Shown here piece by piece: positions 6,011-13,818 of a stretch of DNA of 15,303 nt. How positions within the stretch are numbered: position 1 is the first letter of the stretch; each line of letters opens with the position of its first letter. The position numbers were made by a program, and so were the translations under genes. The notes under the pieces are model-generated. The model did not search any database. It saw only the letters and a list, made by a program, of their open reading frames with translations, and was not told the origin of the DNA. The stretch is from Alphaproteobacteria bacterium (GTDB lineage Bacteria > Pseudomonadota > Alphaproteobacteria > Rhizobiales > Aestuariivirgaceae), in assembly GCA_026400595.1 (NCBI GenBank), contig JAPLOT010000076.1:1-15303 (forward strand), given 5' to 3'.

Positions 6011-6829
6011 ATGTCACAGCATGTTGCGACCAAGCGGCTGACGGCGCCGGATATCCTTGCCCGCAAGGGCGGGGAGCCGATCGTCTCGCTCACTGCCTAC
6101 CACGCCCATACCGCGGCGATTGCCGACAAGTATGTCGACTTCCTGCTGGTCGGCGACTCGCTCGGCATGGTCATGCACGGATTCGAATCGACACTGCCGG
6201 TGCCGCTTGACCTGATGATCATGCATGGACGCGCGGTGATGCGGGGCGCCAGGCGCGCGCTCGTCGTCGTCGACATGCCCTTCGGCTCCTATGAAGAGAG
6301 CCCCTCGCAGGCCTTTCACAATGCGGCGAAGGTCATCAAGGAAACGCAATGCGGCGCAATCAAGCTCGAAGGCGGACGCCGCATGGCCGAGACCATCCAC
6401 TTCCTCACCGAGCGCGGCATTCCGGTGATGGCCCATATCGGCCTCACGCCGCAATCCATCAACATCCTGGGCGGATTCCGCACCCAGGGCCGGACGCGCG
6501 AGCAATGGGCGCTCATCGAGGAAGATGCGCGTGTGGTGACAGAGGCCGGCGCCTTCAGCGTGGTGCTCGAAGCCATTGCCGAGCCGCTCGCCGCCAGGAT
6601 CACCAGACAGATTCCCATTCCGACCATCGGCATCGGAGCCTCTGCCGCCTGCGATGGCCAGATCCTGGTGATGGAAGACATGCTGGGCCTCAGCCCGCGC
6701 GTGCCGAAATTCGTGAAGGAGTTCGGCAAGGTTGGCGCTGCCATCGAAGGTGCCATCAGGATGTATGCCGATGACGTGAGGTCGCGGGCCTTCCCGCAGC
6801 CCGAGAATACCTACGACATGAAAGAATAG
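6011..6829 (+). CDS. panB: 3-methyl-2-oxobutanoate hydroxymethyltransferase (ketopantoate hydroxymethyltransferase)
   Basis: PanB transfers a hydroxymethyl group from 5,10-methylenetetrahydrofolate to 2-oxoisovalerate, the first committed step of pantothenate (and so coenzyme A) synthesis, in the cytosol. The 272-aa length is normal. Hallmarks are LVGDSLGM with metal-ligand Asp49, VVVDMPFGSY with Asp88, AIKLEGG with Lys118 and Glu120, the GLTPQSINILGGF signature, and VVLEAI with the catalytic-type Glu187, equivalent to Asp45, Asp84, Lys112, Glu114 and Glu181 of the E. coli enzyme as I recall it. The ATG at 6011 lacks a good ribosome site (GGAAG is about 14 bases away), but the next residues already match the family. 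No panC is adjacent, so the gene stands apart from the common panBC arrangement. Upstream neighbours are membrane proteins of unrelated function. Confidence 0.95.
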   Translation: MSQHVATKRLTAPDILARKGGEPIVSLTAYHAHTAAIADKYVDFLLVGDSLGMVMHGFESTLPVPLDLMIMHGRAVMRGARRALVVVDMPFGSYEESPSQAFHNAAKVIKETQCGAIKLEGGRRMAETIHFLTERGIPVMAHIGLTPQSINILGGFRTQGRTREQWALIEEDARVVTEAGAFSVVLEAIAEPLAARITRQIPIPTIGIGASAACDGQILVMEDMLGLSPRVPKFVKEFGKVGAAIEGAIRMYADDVRSRAFPQPENTYDMKE

Positions 6830-6915
6830 TTAGTTTGCGGCGCGTGGTGCGGCTGCCATCTTCTTGCCTTTCGGGGCCTGCACCAGACCTGTATCAATCA
6901 CCGAAGGTTCACGAG

Positions 6916-8292
6916 ATGCCTTTCACACGGCGGCAGATTCTGGCGGCAGCGGCGAGCCTGGCGGTGCTGGTGCCGGGCCAGGCGCCGCGCGCCGATGACT
7001 TCATCGAACTGCGCGCCCGCAATGCGGAACTGGGGCTTCTGGAAGGTGGCGCCGGCAAGACCGGTGCGTGGATTCTCGGCAAGGGTCCAGCGCCCGCGGT
7101 CATCCGCGCGAAGCAAGGCCAGGAGCTGAAACTGCGCATCGTCAACGAACTGGACAACGAGATCTGGCTGCATTTCTTCGGCCTGCGCGGTCCCTCCGAA
7201 CTGATGACCATCAATGTGCCGCCCGGCGACAGGGGCGTGGACTGCGTCTTCACCCCGCCCGATGCCGGCACTTTCTGGATCGGCCCCGTGTCCGAGGTGT
7301 CGCGCCACCGCGACATGGGCCTCTACGCGATGCTGGTGGTCGAGGAGAAGGAAGCGCTCGATCCGGCGATTCCCGATCTGCCGCTGATCATCGACGATTG
7401 GCGCATCGCGCAGGACGGAACCATGGATGGTGGCTTCGGCGACATCGAGACAATGGTGGGCGAGGGCCGCCTCGGCAACTGGATCACCATCAACAGCCAG
7501 TTCCGGCCGCGCCTGCCCATTGCCGCGGGACGCTTCACCCGTCTGCGCATTCTCAACGCCGCCAACGTGCGCAGCATGGGACTGCAGTTCAAGGGCAGCG
7601 ATCCGCTGCTGATCGCCTTCGACGGCCAGCCGGTGAAGCCGCGCCTTCTGGGCACCAAGGCCCTGACGCTGGCGCCGGGGCAGCGCGCCGATCTTCTGGT
7701 CAGCGCGGAAGAGGGCGACATCACCATCGCGCTCGACCTCTTCGAGGACGTCGTCGAAATCGGTTACCTCACCCGCGACGGCGATGCCGCGTCGGCGGCC
7801 ATCGACGACAATTTCGCGCTGCCGCCCAATCCGGTCACCCGCCCGCCGGCGAAGCTCGAACCGCGGCTGGTGAAGATTGCCCTCGAGGGCGGCGTCAAGG
7901 GCGGGCTCAAGTCGGCCGTCTTCCGCGGCCAGACGATGGAACTCCGCACCCTGCTCGAGAACGGCAAGGGATGGGCCCTGAACGGGGTGGCCGGTCCGGG
8001 AGTCGAACCGCTCTTCGCCGCCCAGCTCGGCGAGAGTCTCGCGCTCGAGATCGAGAACAGGACGGCCTTCAGCCAGGCCCTGCATCTGCATGGCCATGTC
8101 TGGCAGCTCCCGGCTGAAGAAGGCAGCGAGCCGCCGGTCAGCGACACGGCGGTGGTGCCGGCCGGCCAGACCAAGCTTCTGGGCTTCGTGGCCGACAATC
8201 CCGGAACCTGGGCTTTCCAGAGCCTGGTGGCGGAACGCTCCGACGGCGGGCTGATCGGGGCCTTCCAGGTGGTCAAGCCGGACCAGCTTTAG
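6916..8292 (+). CDS. Tat-exported multicopper-oxidase-fold protein lacking most copper ligands
   Basis: This 458-aa protein has the cupredoxin-repeat architecture of multicopper oxidases. It opens with a twin-arginine signal (TRRQILAAAA, Arg5-Arg6, hydrophobic stretch to about 20, likely cleavage after PRA at 26). The four copper motifs are largely gone. Motif 1 reads LHFFG (85-89, second His replaced by Phe). Motif 2 reads TFWIGPVSE (119-127, no His pair). Motif 3 keeps HLHGH (390-394) but has Gln at the type 1 His position. Motif 4 reads WAFQSLVAERSDGGL (432-446), so the HCH triad is QSL. With the type 1 Cys missing, laccase or copper-oxidase activity is unlikely; a structural role like that of the copper-free homologue FtsP/SufI is an analogy. 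The ATG at 6916 follows GAAGG with 8 bases of spacing and begins right at the Tat signal, so the 27-residue-longer form is rejected. Confidence 0.88.
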   Translation: MPFTRRQILAAAASLAVLVPGQAPRADDFIELRARNAELGLLEGGAGKTGAWILGKGPAPAVIRAKQGQELKLRIVNELDNEIWLHFFGLRGPSELMTINVPPGDRGVDCVFTPPDAGTFWIGPVSEVSRHRDMGLYAMLVVEEKEALDPAIPDLPLIIDDWRIAQDGTMDGGFGDIETMVGEGRLGNWITINSQFRPRLPIAAGRFTRLRILNAANVRSMGLQFKGSDPLLIAFDGQPVKPRLLGTKALTLAPGQRADLLVSAEEGDITIALDLFEDVVEIGYLTRDGDAASAAIDDNFALPPNPVTRPPAKLEPRLVKIALEGGVKGGLKSAVFRGQTMELRTLLENGKGWALNGVAGPGVEPLFAAQLGESLALEIENRTAFSQALHLHGHVWQLPAEEGSEPPVSDTAVVPAGQTKLLGFVADNPGTWAFQSLVAERSDGGLIGAFQVVKPDQL

Positions 8293-8363
8293 GGAATGTT
8301 TACGGATCGGGGCGCCTAATCTTCAGGAATCGATTTCAGTCGATGACTGCTGCGAGGTGCCCC

Positions 8364-8519
8364 ATGTCGATGGAACTTGCCGGTTTCCTCTTTGGTTCGC
8401 TGATGGTCGGCGGCCTGGCCTATGCCTACATCAGCCACGAGCGCTGGAAGACCATCCGGGCGGTCTATGCCCGCGACGGCGACCGCCGCCGAAATGCCTT
8501 GATTTGGCCCAGCCGCTGA
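8364..8519 (+). CDS. small predicted membrane protein, 51 aa
   Basis: A short reading frame starts at ATG 8364, six bases after a GAGG ribosome site (8354-8357). Its product of 51 residues has one hydrophobic segment (LAGFLFGSLMVGGLAYAYI, about residues 5-23), followed by a basic, cytoplasmic-looking tail (HERWKTIRAVYARDGDRRR). Translation would place the tail inside by the positive-inside rule. I do not recognise a family. It fills most of the otherwise empty interval between the oxidase-like gene and the TPR gene, on the same strand. The good ribosome site, the clean hydrophobic-then-basic pattern and its position support a real gene, but comparative evidence is lacking. Confidence 0.55.
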   Translation: MSMELAGFLFGSLMVGGLAYAYISHERWKTIRAVYARDGDRRRNALIWPSR

Positions 8520-8565
8520 TTTACGCCCGCTTCTCACGCTGATCCGCCGTGGGGAGTATTCCGAA

Positions 8566-9222
8566 TTGACCGATGAATCGCTGTTTCGCGAGGTGGACGA
8601 GGAAGTCCGCCAGGAGCAGTACAAGAAGATCTGGAGCCAGTATGGCAACATCTTCATTGCGCTGTGCCTGCTGATCGTTCTCGGCGTCGCCGGCTACAAG
8701 GGCTGGCAGTATTGGCAGAAGAAGCAGGCGGAAGCCGCCAGCGTGGTCTTTTTCCAGGCGGTGGCCAACGGCAATGCCGGAAAATCCGAAGAGGCGCTGA
8801 AGGAATTCGAATCCATCGGCCATACGGGCTATGCCCAGCTGGCGAAGCTGCGCGAGGCCGGTGTCCTTGCGGCCACCGGCAAGACGGACGAGGCCATAAA
8901 GCTCTACGACACCATTGCAGCAAGTGCCGGAACGGCAGCGCCCCTGCGCGATGTTGCCCGGCTGCGTGCGGCCTATGTGTCGATCGACAGTGCGAGCTTT
9001 GCCGACATTTCGGCACGGGTGAAGGACTTCGATGCGGCCGGCAATCCGTGGCGCCACATGGCCCGCGAGATCCTCATGCTCTCGGCCTTCAAGGCGGGCG
9101 ATCACGGCGGGGCCGACAGACAGGCTCAAGCCATTCTGGGCGATCCGGAAGCGCCCGCGCCGCTTCGCCAGCGCGCCGGCATGATCGCCGACCTGCTCTT
9201 GCCGATCCTGGGGCAGAAGTGA
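8566..9222 (+). CDS. YfgM-like TPR protein (TPR_21), membrane-anchored
   Basis: This 218-aa protein fits the YfgM-like ancillary-translocon family commonly found upstream of der. A short charged N-terminus (ESLFREVDEEVRQEQYKKIW) precedes one membrane helix at about residues 28-46. The rest is alpha-helical TPR-like sequence expected in the periplasm, with repeats around EEALKEFESIG, AKLREAGVLAATGKTDEAIKLYD and later segments. YfgM in E. coli associates with SecYEG and the chaperone PpiD. The start is TTG at 8566, with GGGGAG 9 bases upstream; a nearby ATG at 8574 is out of frame. The N-terminal residues match what homologues begin with, so the TTG is credible. The lipoprotein gene follows after 5 bases. 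Confidence 0.83.
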   Translation: MTDESLFREVDEEVRQEQYKKIWSQYGNIFIALCLLIVLGVAGYKGWQYWQKKQAEAASVVFFQAVANGNAGKSEEALKEFESIGHTGYAQLAKLREAGVLAATGKTDEAIKLYDTIAASAGTAAPLRDVARLRAAYVSIDSASFADISARVKDFDAAGNPWRHMAREILMLSAFKAGDHGGADRQAQAILGDPEAPAPLRQRAGMIADLLLPILGQK

Positions 9223-9227
9223 AATCG

Positions 9228-9518
9228 ATGCGCAAACTTGCAATGCTGGCCTTCGCGGGTTTGATGCTCTCGGGCTGCAGCTATGTCGACCGCCTGACGG
9301 GCGAGACCGACAATACGGTGCTGCCCGGCGCGCGCGAGGATGCCGTGCCCGGGCGCGCGCAGTTCCCGGATCCGAGCGAGCGCGCGCAGACGGCAAGCGG
9401 AGGAGACTCCGCGGGCGCGCCATCGGGCGGTTCGACCGTGGGGGCCGACCCTGGCTGTCCGCCGGAGGAGCCGAATTGCGGTGCAGGATCGGGCGACGTC
9501 TTCGCCGATCCGCAATGA
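9228..9518 (+). CDS. short lipoprotein at the position usually held by BamB
   Basis: This 96-aa predicted lipoprotein has a signal peptide ending in the lipobox LSGC, with the lipidated cysteine at residue 17. The mature part is only about 80 residues, low in complexity and rich in Gly, Pro, Ser and Asp, with a VLPGAREDAVPG segment and a PGCPPEEPNCG segment containing two further cysteines. In many alphaproteobacteria a BamB-like beta-propeller lipoprotein lies between the YfgM-like TPR gene and der; its N-terminus often carries an LPGER-like motif just after the lipobox. This gene may therefore be a shortened relic of BamB, or an unrelated small lipoprotein; I see no beta-propeller repeats. 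It starts 5 bases after the TPR stop and overlaps der by four bases (ATGA), so it belongs to that operon. Confidence 0.72.
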   Translation: MRKLAMLAFAGLMLSGCSYVDRLTGETDNTVLPGAREDAVPGRAQFPDPSERAQTASGGDSAGAPSGGSTVGADPGCPPEEPNCGAGSGDVFADPQ

Positions 9519-10855
9519 CCCTGACCGTTGCCATTCTCGGGCGCCCAAACGTCGGAAAGTCCACGCTGTTCAATCGCCTCGTCGGCCGCAAGATCGCGCT
9601 GGTCGATGATCAGCCCGGCGTCACGCGCGACCGCCGCGAGGGTGACGCCCGCATCGGCGACCTGAAGTTCAAGATCTTCGACACGGCAGGCCTCGACGAG
9701 GCGCGGCGCGACACGCTGGAAGCCCGCATGAGTGCCCAGGCCGAGACCGCCATCGGCGACGCCGATGTGGTGCTCTTCGTCATCGACGCGCGCGCCGGCG
9801 TGACACCCACCGACAAGCAGTTCGCCGAACGCATCCGGCGCAAGGGCAAGCCTGTCATTCTCGTCGCCAACAAGGCGGAGAGCCGTGCTGCCGATGCGGG
9901 TCTGCTGGAAGCCTTCGAACTGGGATTCGGCGAGCCGCTGGCGATTTCCGCCGAGCATGGCGAAGGCCTTGACCAGATCTACGACGCGCTGCTGCCCTAT
10001 CGCGACGACGTAGGGGACGATGGCGGCGAGGACCGCGCCGATGGTCCGCTGCGCCTTGCCATCATCGGCCAGCCCAATGCCGGCAAGTCGACGCTGGTGA
10101 ATGCCTTGCTCGGCGAGGAACGCATGTTGACGGGTCCCGAAGCCGGCATCACGCGCGATGCGATCTCGTCCGACTTCGAGTGGAAGGGGCAGCGTATCCG
10201 GCTGTGGGACACCGCCGGTATCCGCCGCAAGGCCAAGGTCACCGGCAAGATCGAGAAGCTCGCGGTGTCCGACGCCTTGCGCGCCATCCGCTTCGCCGAA
10301 TGCGTGATCGTGCTGATCGATGCCTCGATGCCGATCGAGAGTCAGGACCTGACGCTCGCCAATCTCGTCTCTGAAGAGGGCCGCGCCATCGTCCTTGCCC
10401 TCAGCAAGTGGGACATCGTCGAGGACAAGCAGAAGACCATGAAAGAGGTCGAAAGCAAGCTTGAGGACGTGCTCCCCGAGATCCGCGGCGTGCCGGTGGT
10501 GACGCTGTCAGCCAAGCAGGAGCGCGGACTGGACAAGCTGCTCAACGCGGTGCTCGGCGCCATGGAGAAATGGAACAGCCGCATTTCCACCGCCCAGCTC
10601 AACCGCTGGCTCGAGGCGGCGATCGAGCGCAACCCGCCGCCCGCACCGTCGGGGCGCCGCATCAAGATCCGCTACGCCACCCAGGCCAGTTCGCGGCCGC
10701 CCACCTTCGCCATCTTCGGCAACCAGCTGGCGCGCCTTCCCACCAGCTACACGCGTTATCTCATGAACGGCCTGCGCAAGGACTTCGAACTCTGGGGCGT
10801 GCCGATCCGCTTTAGCCTGCGCGGCGGGAAGAACCCCTTCGACAAGGACCGCTGA
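9515..10855 (+). CDS. der: ribosome biogenesis GTPase Der (EngA)
   Basis: Der is an essential double-GTPase that helps assemble the 50S ribosomal subunit. The 446-aa length is standard. The first G domain has GRPNVGKS (9-16), PGVTRD, DTAG (56-59) and NKAE (119-122). The second has GQPNAGKS (185-192), DTAG (232-235) and SKWD (297-300), where the usual Asn of the NKxD base-recognition motif is Ser. A C-terminal KH-like domain (about 355-440) contains the RIKIRYATQ and PTSYTRYLMNGLR segments. An acidic linker (about 165-176) separates the G domains. The start is the ATG in the ATGA overlap with the lipoprotein gene; a 13-residue-longer form is rejected because homology begins at this Met. Its stop TGA abuts the convergent hydratase stop with no intervening base. 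Confidence 0.96.
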   Translation: MTLTVAILGRPNVGKSTLFNRLVGRKIALVDDQPGVTRDRREGDARIGDLKFKIFDTAGLDEARRDTLEARMSAQAETAIGDADVVLFVIDARAGVTPTDKQFAERIRRKGKPVILVANKAESRAADAGLLEAFELGFGEPLAISAEHGEGLDQIYDALLPYRDDVGDDGGEDRADGPLRLAIIGQPNAGKSTLVNALLGEERMLTGPEAGITRDAISSDFEWKGQRIRLWDTAGIRRKAKVTGKIEKLAVSDALRAIRFAECVIVLIDASMPIESQDLTLANLVSEEGRAIVLALSKWDIVEDKQKTMKEVESKLEDVLPEIRGVPVVTLSAKQERGLDKLLNAVLGAMEKWNSRISTAQLNRWLEAAIERNPPPAPSGRRIKIRYATQASSRPPTFAIFGNQLARLPTSYTRYLMNGLRKDFELWGVPIRFSLRGGKNPFDKDR

Positions 10856-11623
10856 TCAGAACCGCAGCGCGACCTCGCCCAGGCCTTCGAAGGATGCCTC
10901 GATCCTGTCGCCGATGGACGCGGAGAAGAACTCCGTGATCACGCCCGTGGTGATGATGTCGCCTTCCTTCAGGCCTGCGCCATGCGCAGTGAGGTGATTG
11001 GCAAGCCAGGTCAGCGCCAGGTCGCCGCCACCCAGGGCATTGCTGCCGACACCGCCCTGCATCTCGCGGCCGTTCCAGCTCACGCGGGCCGCAAGCCGGG
11101 CATAGGCGTCCGCTGCAAGCGGCTTCACCGCCGGACCGAGTACGATCGAGTCGTTCAGCCCGCCATCGACCACGAACCACGGCACCGGATCGGCGAAGCC
11201 TCTGGGCGTGCGCGGATTGACCACCTCGATGGCGGCATGCACGGCCGCCACCGCCGACAAGACGTCGTCCGGCGCGTAGGGCGTCCCGCGCGGCGGCAGG
11301 GACTTCGCCATCACGAAGGCCACCTCGGGTTCCACCACCCGCTTGTTGGACGGGATCGTCGGCACATGGTCTCCGGACCTGAACACGCGGTGGGCGAACA
11401 TGGTGCCAGGAAAAGGGCCGTCCGCATTCAACGCCTTCTGGGCGCGCAGGCTGGTGCAGCCGATCTTCCAGCCGCATTGCTCCCAGCCCAGCGCGGCGGT
11501 CACCGCCTGCTGCAGCCGGAAGGCGCGGTCCATCGCGGGAGGCGCGGGTTCCGGCAGTTCCGCCAGATGGACCTCGCTGCGGCGTGCCTCGGCGAAGGCG
11601 GTGATGATGGCGTCGTCGCTCAT
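10856..11623 (-). CDS. 2-keto-4-pentenoate hydratase / fumarylacetoacetate hydrolase-family enzyme
   Basis: This 255-aa protein belongs to the MhpD/HpaH hydratase group of the fumarylacetoacetate hydrolase fold. These are metal-dependent enzymes that add water to 2-hydroxydienoates, or decarboxylate 4-oxalocrotonate, in aromatic-compound catabolism. Marks are CGWKIGCTS (50-58), VEPEVAF with metal-ligand candidates Glu98 and Glu100, Glu133 in AAIEVVNPR, and the FVVDGGLNDSIVLGP segment typical of the group. It begins in a four-base overlap (ATGA) with the SDR stop and is the last gene of the cvpA-purF-SDR unit. No ring-cleavage dioxygenase, semialdehyde dehydrogenase or aldolase is nearby, so the exact substrate, and even whether it is catabolic, is open. 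The reading frame continues upstream through the SDR gene, but that extension is out-of-frame shadow. Confidence 0.85.
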   Translation of the reverse strand: MSDDAIITAFAEARRSEVHLAELPEPAPPAMDRAFRLQQAVTAALGWEQCGWKIGCTSLRAQKALNADGPFPGTMFAHRVFRSGDHVPTIPSNKRVVEPEVAFVMAKSLPPRGTPYAPDDVLSAVAAVHAAIEVVNPRTPRGFADPVPWFVVDGGLNDSIVLGPAVKPLAADAYARLAARVSWNGREMQGGVGSNALGGGDLALTWLANHLTAHGAGLKEGDIITTGVITEFFSASIGDRIEASFEGLGEVALRF

Positions 11624-12354
11624 CCGAACTGCTTGAAGAGGCCGGTGGACGCGTATTTCCACACCGTGCCCGTGTCGGTGAAGGCCGGCGTGCACATGGC
11701 CACCATCTGCGCAGCCACTTCCTCTGCCGAAGGCAGCGTCTCGGGATCCTCGCCGGGCATGGCGGTTGCGCGCATCTTGGTCCGTGTGGGCCCTGGGCTG
11801 AAGCAATTGACGCGCACCGCAGTGGTCGCCGTCTCGCCGGCATAGACCTTGGCCATGGCCTCGAGCGCGGCCTTGGAAATGGAGTAGGGGCCCCAATAGG
11901 GCCAGCATTTGTGGGCAAGGCCCGAGGTCACCAGCACGACGCGGCCCGCGTCGGCGGCACGCAGCAGCGGATCGAGCGACCGGATCAGCCGGTAGTTGGC
12001 GGTCACGTTGATCGCCATGGCATCGTCCCAGACCTTGGGGTCGAGATGGGGCAGGGGCGTCAGCTTGCCCAGCGTGCCGGCATTGCCCACGAAGATGTCG
12101 AGTTTCTTCCAGCGCTCGAAGATGGCCGCGCCCAGCCGGTCGAGGGCGTCGAAATCCTTGATGTCGCACGGCACCAGCGTGGCGCTGCCGCCGATCGCCT
12201 TGATCTCGTCGTCGAGTTCCTCGAGGCCGCCCTGGGTCCGGGCCGTGGCGACGATATGCGCGCCCTCCCTGGCCAGCGCCAGCGACATGGCACGGCCAAG
12301 GCCGCGCGATGCGCCGGTAACCACGGCGATGCGGTTTTCAAGCAGGCGCGGCAT
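11620..12354 (-). CDS. short-chain dehydrogenase/reductase (SDR)
   Basis: This is a 244-aa classical SDR with a Rossmann fold. The cofactor loop is TGASRGLG (13-20), the NAG motif is GNAGTLG (90-96), and the catalytic residues are Ser144 in VLVTSG and Tyr157/Lys161 in YSISK. Arg39 in ATARTQGG, after the second strand, suggests NADP(H), although that rests on a single position. The substrate is unknown. A SDR directly behind purF is a recurring arrangement in alphaproteobacteria as I recall it, which argues for a conserved rather than accidental neighbour. It starts 3 bases after the purF stop, with GGAGG 11 bases before the ATG inside the purF 3' end, and overlaps the hydratase by four bases. 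Confidence 0.9.
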   Translation of the reverse strand: MPRLLENRIAVVTGASRGLGRAMSLALAREGAHIVATARTQGGLEELDDEIKAIGGSATLVPCDIKDFDALDRLGAAIFERWKKLDIFVGNAGTLGKLTPLPHLDPKVWDDAMAINVTANYRLIRSLDPLLRAADAGRVVLVTSGLAHKCWPYWGPYSISKAALEAMAKVYAGETATTAVRVNCFSPGPTRTKMRATAMPGEDPETLPSAEEVAAQMVAMCTPAFTDTGTVWKYASTGLFKQFG

Positions 12355-12357
12355 GGA

Positions 12358-13818
12358 TCAGCCGGCCTCCGCGAAGAGCGACAGCGTCTGCTTGCCGTGC
12401 TCGCCCACCAGGTCGGTGAGCGGGGTGGGATAATCGCCGGTGAAGCAGTGATCGGTGAACTGCGGGCGGACATTGTCGCGGCCGGGCAGGCCGACCGCGC
12501 GGTAGATGCCATCGACCGAGAGGAAGGCGAGCGACGCAACGCCAATGTAGTCGCGCATCTGTTCCAGCGTATGGGTGGCGGCCAGCAGCGAGTTCTGTTC
12601 CGGCGTGTCGATGCCGTAGAAATCCGGGTGCGCGATGGGCGGCGAGGAGATGCGCATGTGCACTTCCTTGGCGCCGGCCTCGTACATCATGCGCACGATC
12701 TTGATCGAGGTTGTGCCGCGCACGATGGAATCGTCGAGCAGCACCACGCGCTTGCCTTCGACCACGGCGCGGTTGGCATTGTGCTTGAGCTTCACGCCCA
12801 GCGAGCGGATCGTCTGGGTGGGTTCGATGAAGGTGCGGCCCACATAGTGATTGCGGATGATGCCGAGTTCGAAGGGAATGCCGGTCTCTTGCGCGAAGCC
12901 CAGAGCTGCGGGGACGCCCGAATCCGGAATCGGCACAACCACGTCGGCCTCGACCGGCGATTCGAGCGCCAGCTGCCGGCCCATGGCCTTGCGCACCTCG
13001 TAGATGGACAGGCCGCCCAGCATGGAGTCGGGCCGCGAGAAGTAGATGTATTCGAAGATGCAGGGCCGCGCCGGCTGACGCGGGAAGGGCCGGAGCGACT
13101 CCACGCCTTCGTCCGAGATCACGACGACTTCGCCGTTCTCGACCTCGCGCACGAACTTGGCGCCGATGATGTCAAGCGCGCAGGTCTCCGAACAGAGGAT
13201 GTAGGCGCCGTTGAGCTCGCCCAGGATCAGCGGCCGGATGCCGAGGGGGTCGCGCGCGCCGATCAGCTTCTTGTTGGTGAGCGCCACCAGCGCATAGGCG
13301 CCTTCGAGCGAGCGCAGCGCATCGATGAAGCGGTCGACGATCTTGGTCTTCTGCGAGCGCGCCACCAGATGCAGGATGGCCTCGGTGTCGGAGGTCGATT
13401 GGCAGATGGCGCCTTGCGCGATCAGCTGGCGTCGCAGCGTCAGGCCATTGGTGATGTTGCCGTTATGCGCCACCGCAAGGCCGCCCGCGGCGAGTTCGGC
13501 ATAGAGCGGCTGCACGTTGCGCAGGATGGTCTCGCCGGTGGTGGAGTAACGCACATGGCCGAGCGCCACGCGGCCCTGCAGGCGGTTGATCACCTTGTCA
13601 TTGGTGAAGTGATCGCCCACGAGGCCCAGCCTGCGTTCGGTCTGGAAGCGCTGCCCGTCGAAGGACACGATGCCGGCTGCCTCCTGGCCGCGATGCTGCA
13701 GGGCGTGAAGCCCCAGCGCCGTCAGGGTCGCGGCGTCATCGTGGCCATAGATGCCGAATACGCCGCACTCCTCGCGCAGCCTGTCGCCGTCGAGGTCGAG
13801 TTCATAGCCATCGGTCAT
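12358..13818 (-). CDS. purF: amidophosphoribosyltransferase
   Basis: PurF catalyses the first committed step of purine synthesis: PRPP and glutamine give 5-phosphoribosylamine. The 486-aa protein has an N-terminal Ntn glutaminase domain that would start at Cys18 (REECGVFG) after removal of a 17-residue propeptide, with the AHNGN loop at 117-121. The C-terminal phosphoribosyltransferase domain has the PRPP loop VVLLDDSIVRGTTS (358-371). Of the four cysteines that bind the 4Fe-4S cluster in the Bacillus enzyme, only Cys253 is seen; the others appear as Asp399 and non-cysteines before CFTGDYPT (458-465). A cluster is therefore unlikely, which I believe is normal for alphaproteobacterial PurF. 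The ATG overlaps the cvpA stop by four bases, and the SDR follows 3 bases after its stop. Confidence 0.97.
   Translation of the reverse strand: MTDGYELDLDGDRLREECGVFGIYGHDDAATLTALGLHALQHRGQEAAGIVSFDGQRFQTERRLGLVGDHFTNDKVINRLQGRVALGHVRYSTTGETILRNVQPLYAELAAGGLAVAHNGNITNGLTLRRQLIAQGAICQSTSDTEAILHLVARSQKTKIVDRFIDALRSLEGAYALVALTNKKLIGARDPLGIRPLILGELNGAYILCSETCALDIIGAKFVREVENGEVVVISDEGVESLRPFPRQPARPCIFEYIYFSRPDSMLGGLSIYEVRKAMGRQLALESPVEADVVVPIPDSGVPAALGFAQETGIPFELGIIRNHYVGRTFIEPTQTIRSLGVKLKHNANRAVVEGKRVVLLDDSIVRGTTSIKIVRMMYEAGAKEVHMRISSPPIAHPDFYGIDTPEQNSLLAATHTLEQMRDYIGVASLAFLSVDGIYRAVGLPGRDNVRPQFTDHCFTGDYPTPLTDLVGEHGKQTLSLFAEAG

Noticed and set aside
6835..6915. Longer N-terminus for the multicopper-oxidase-like protein
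   Set aside because: It would put 27 unrelated residues before the Tat signal; the ATG at 6916 has a well-spaced GAAGG site.
10856..12169. Long 437-codon form of the hydratase
   Set aside because: Homology to the hydratase family begins only at the ATG at 11623; the upstream extension reads through the SDR gene in a wrong frame.
12358..13818. PurF lacking iron-sulfur ligands as a novelty
   Set aside because: The substitutions match what I recall of alphaproteobacterial PurF generally, so it is noted in the annotation rather than claimed as unusual.
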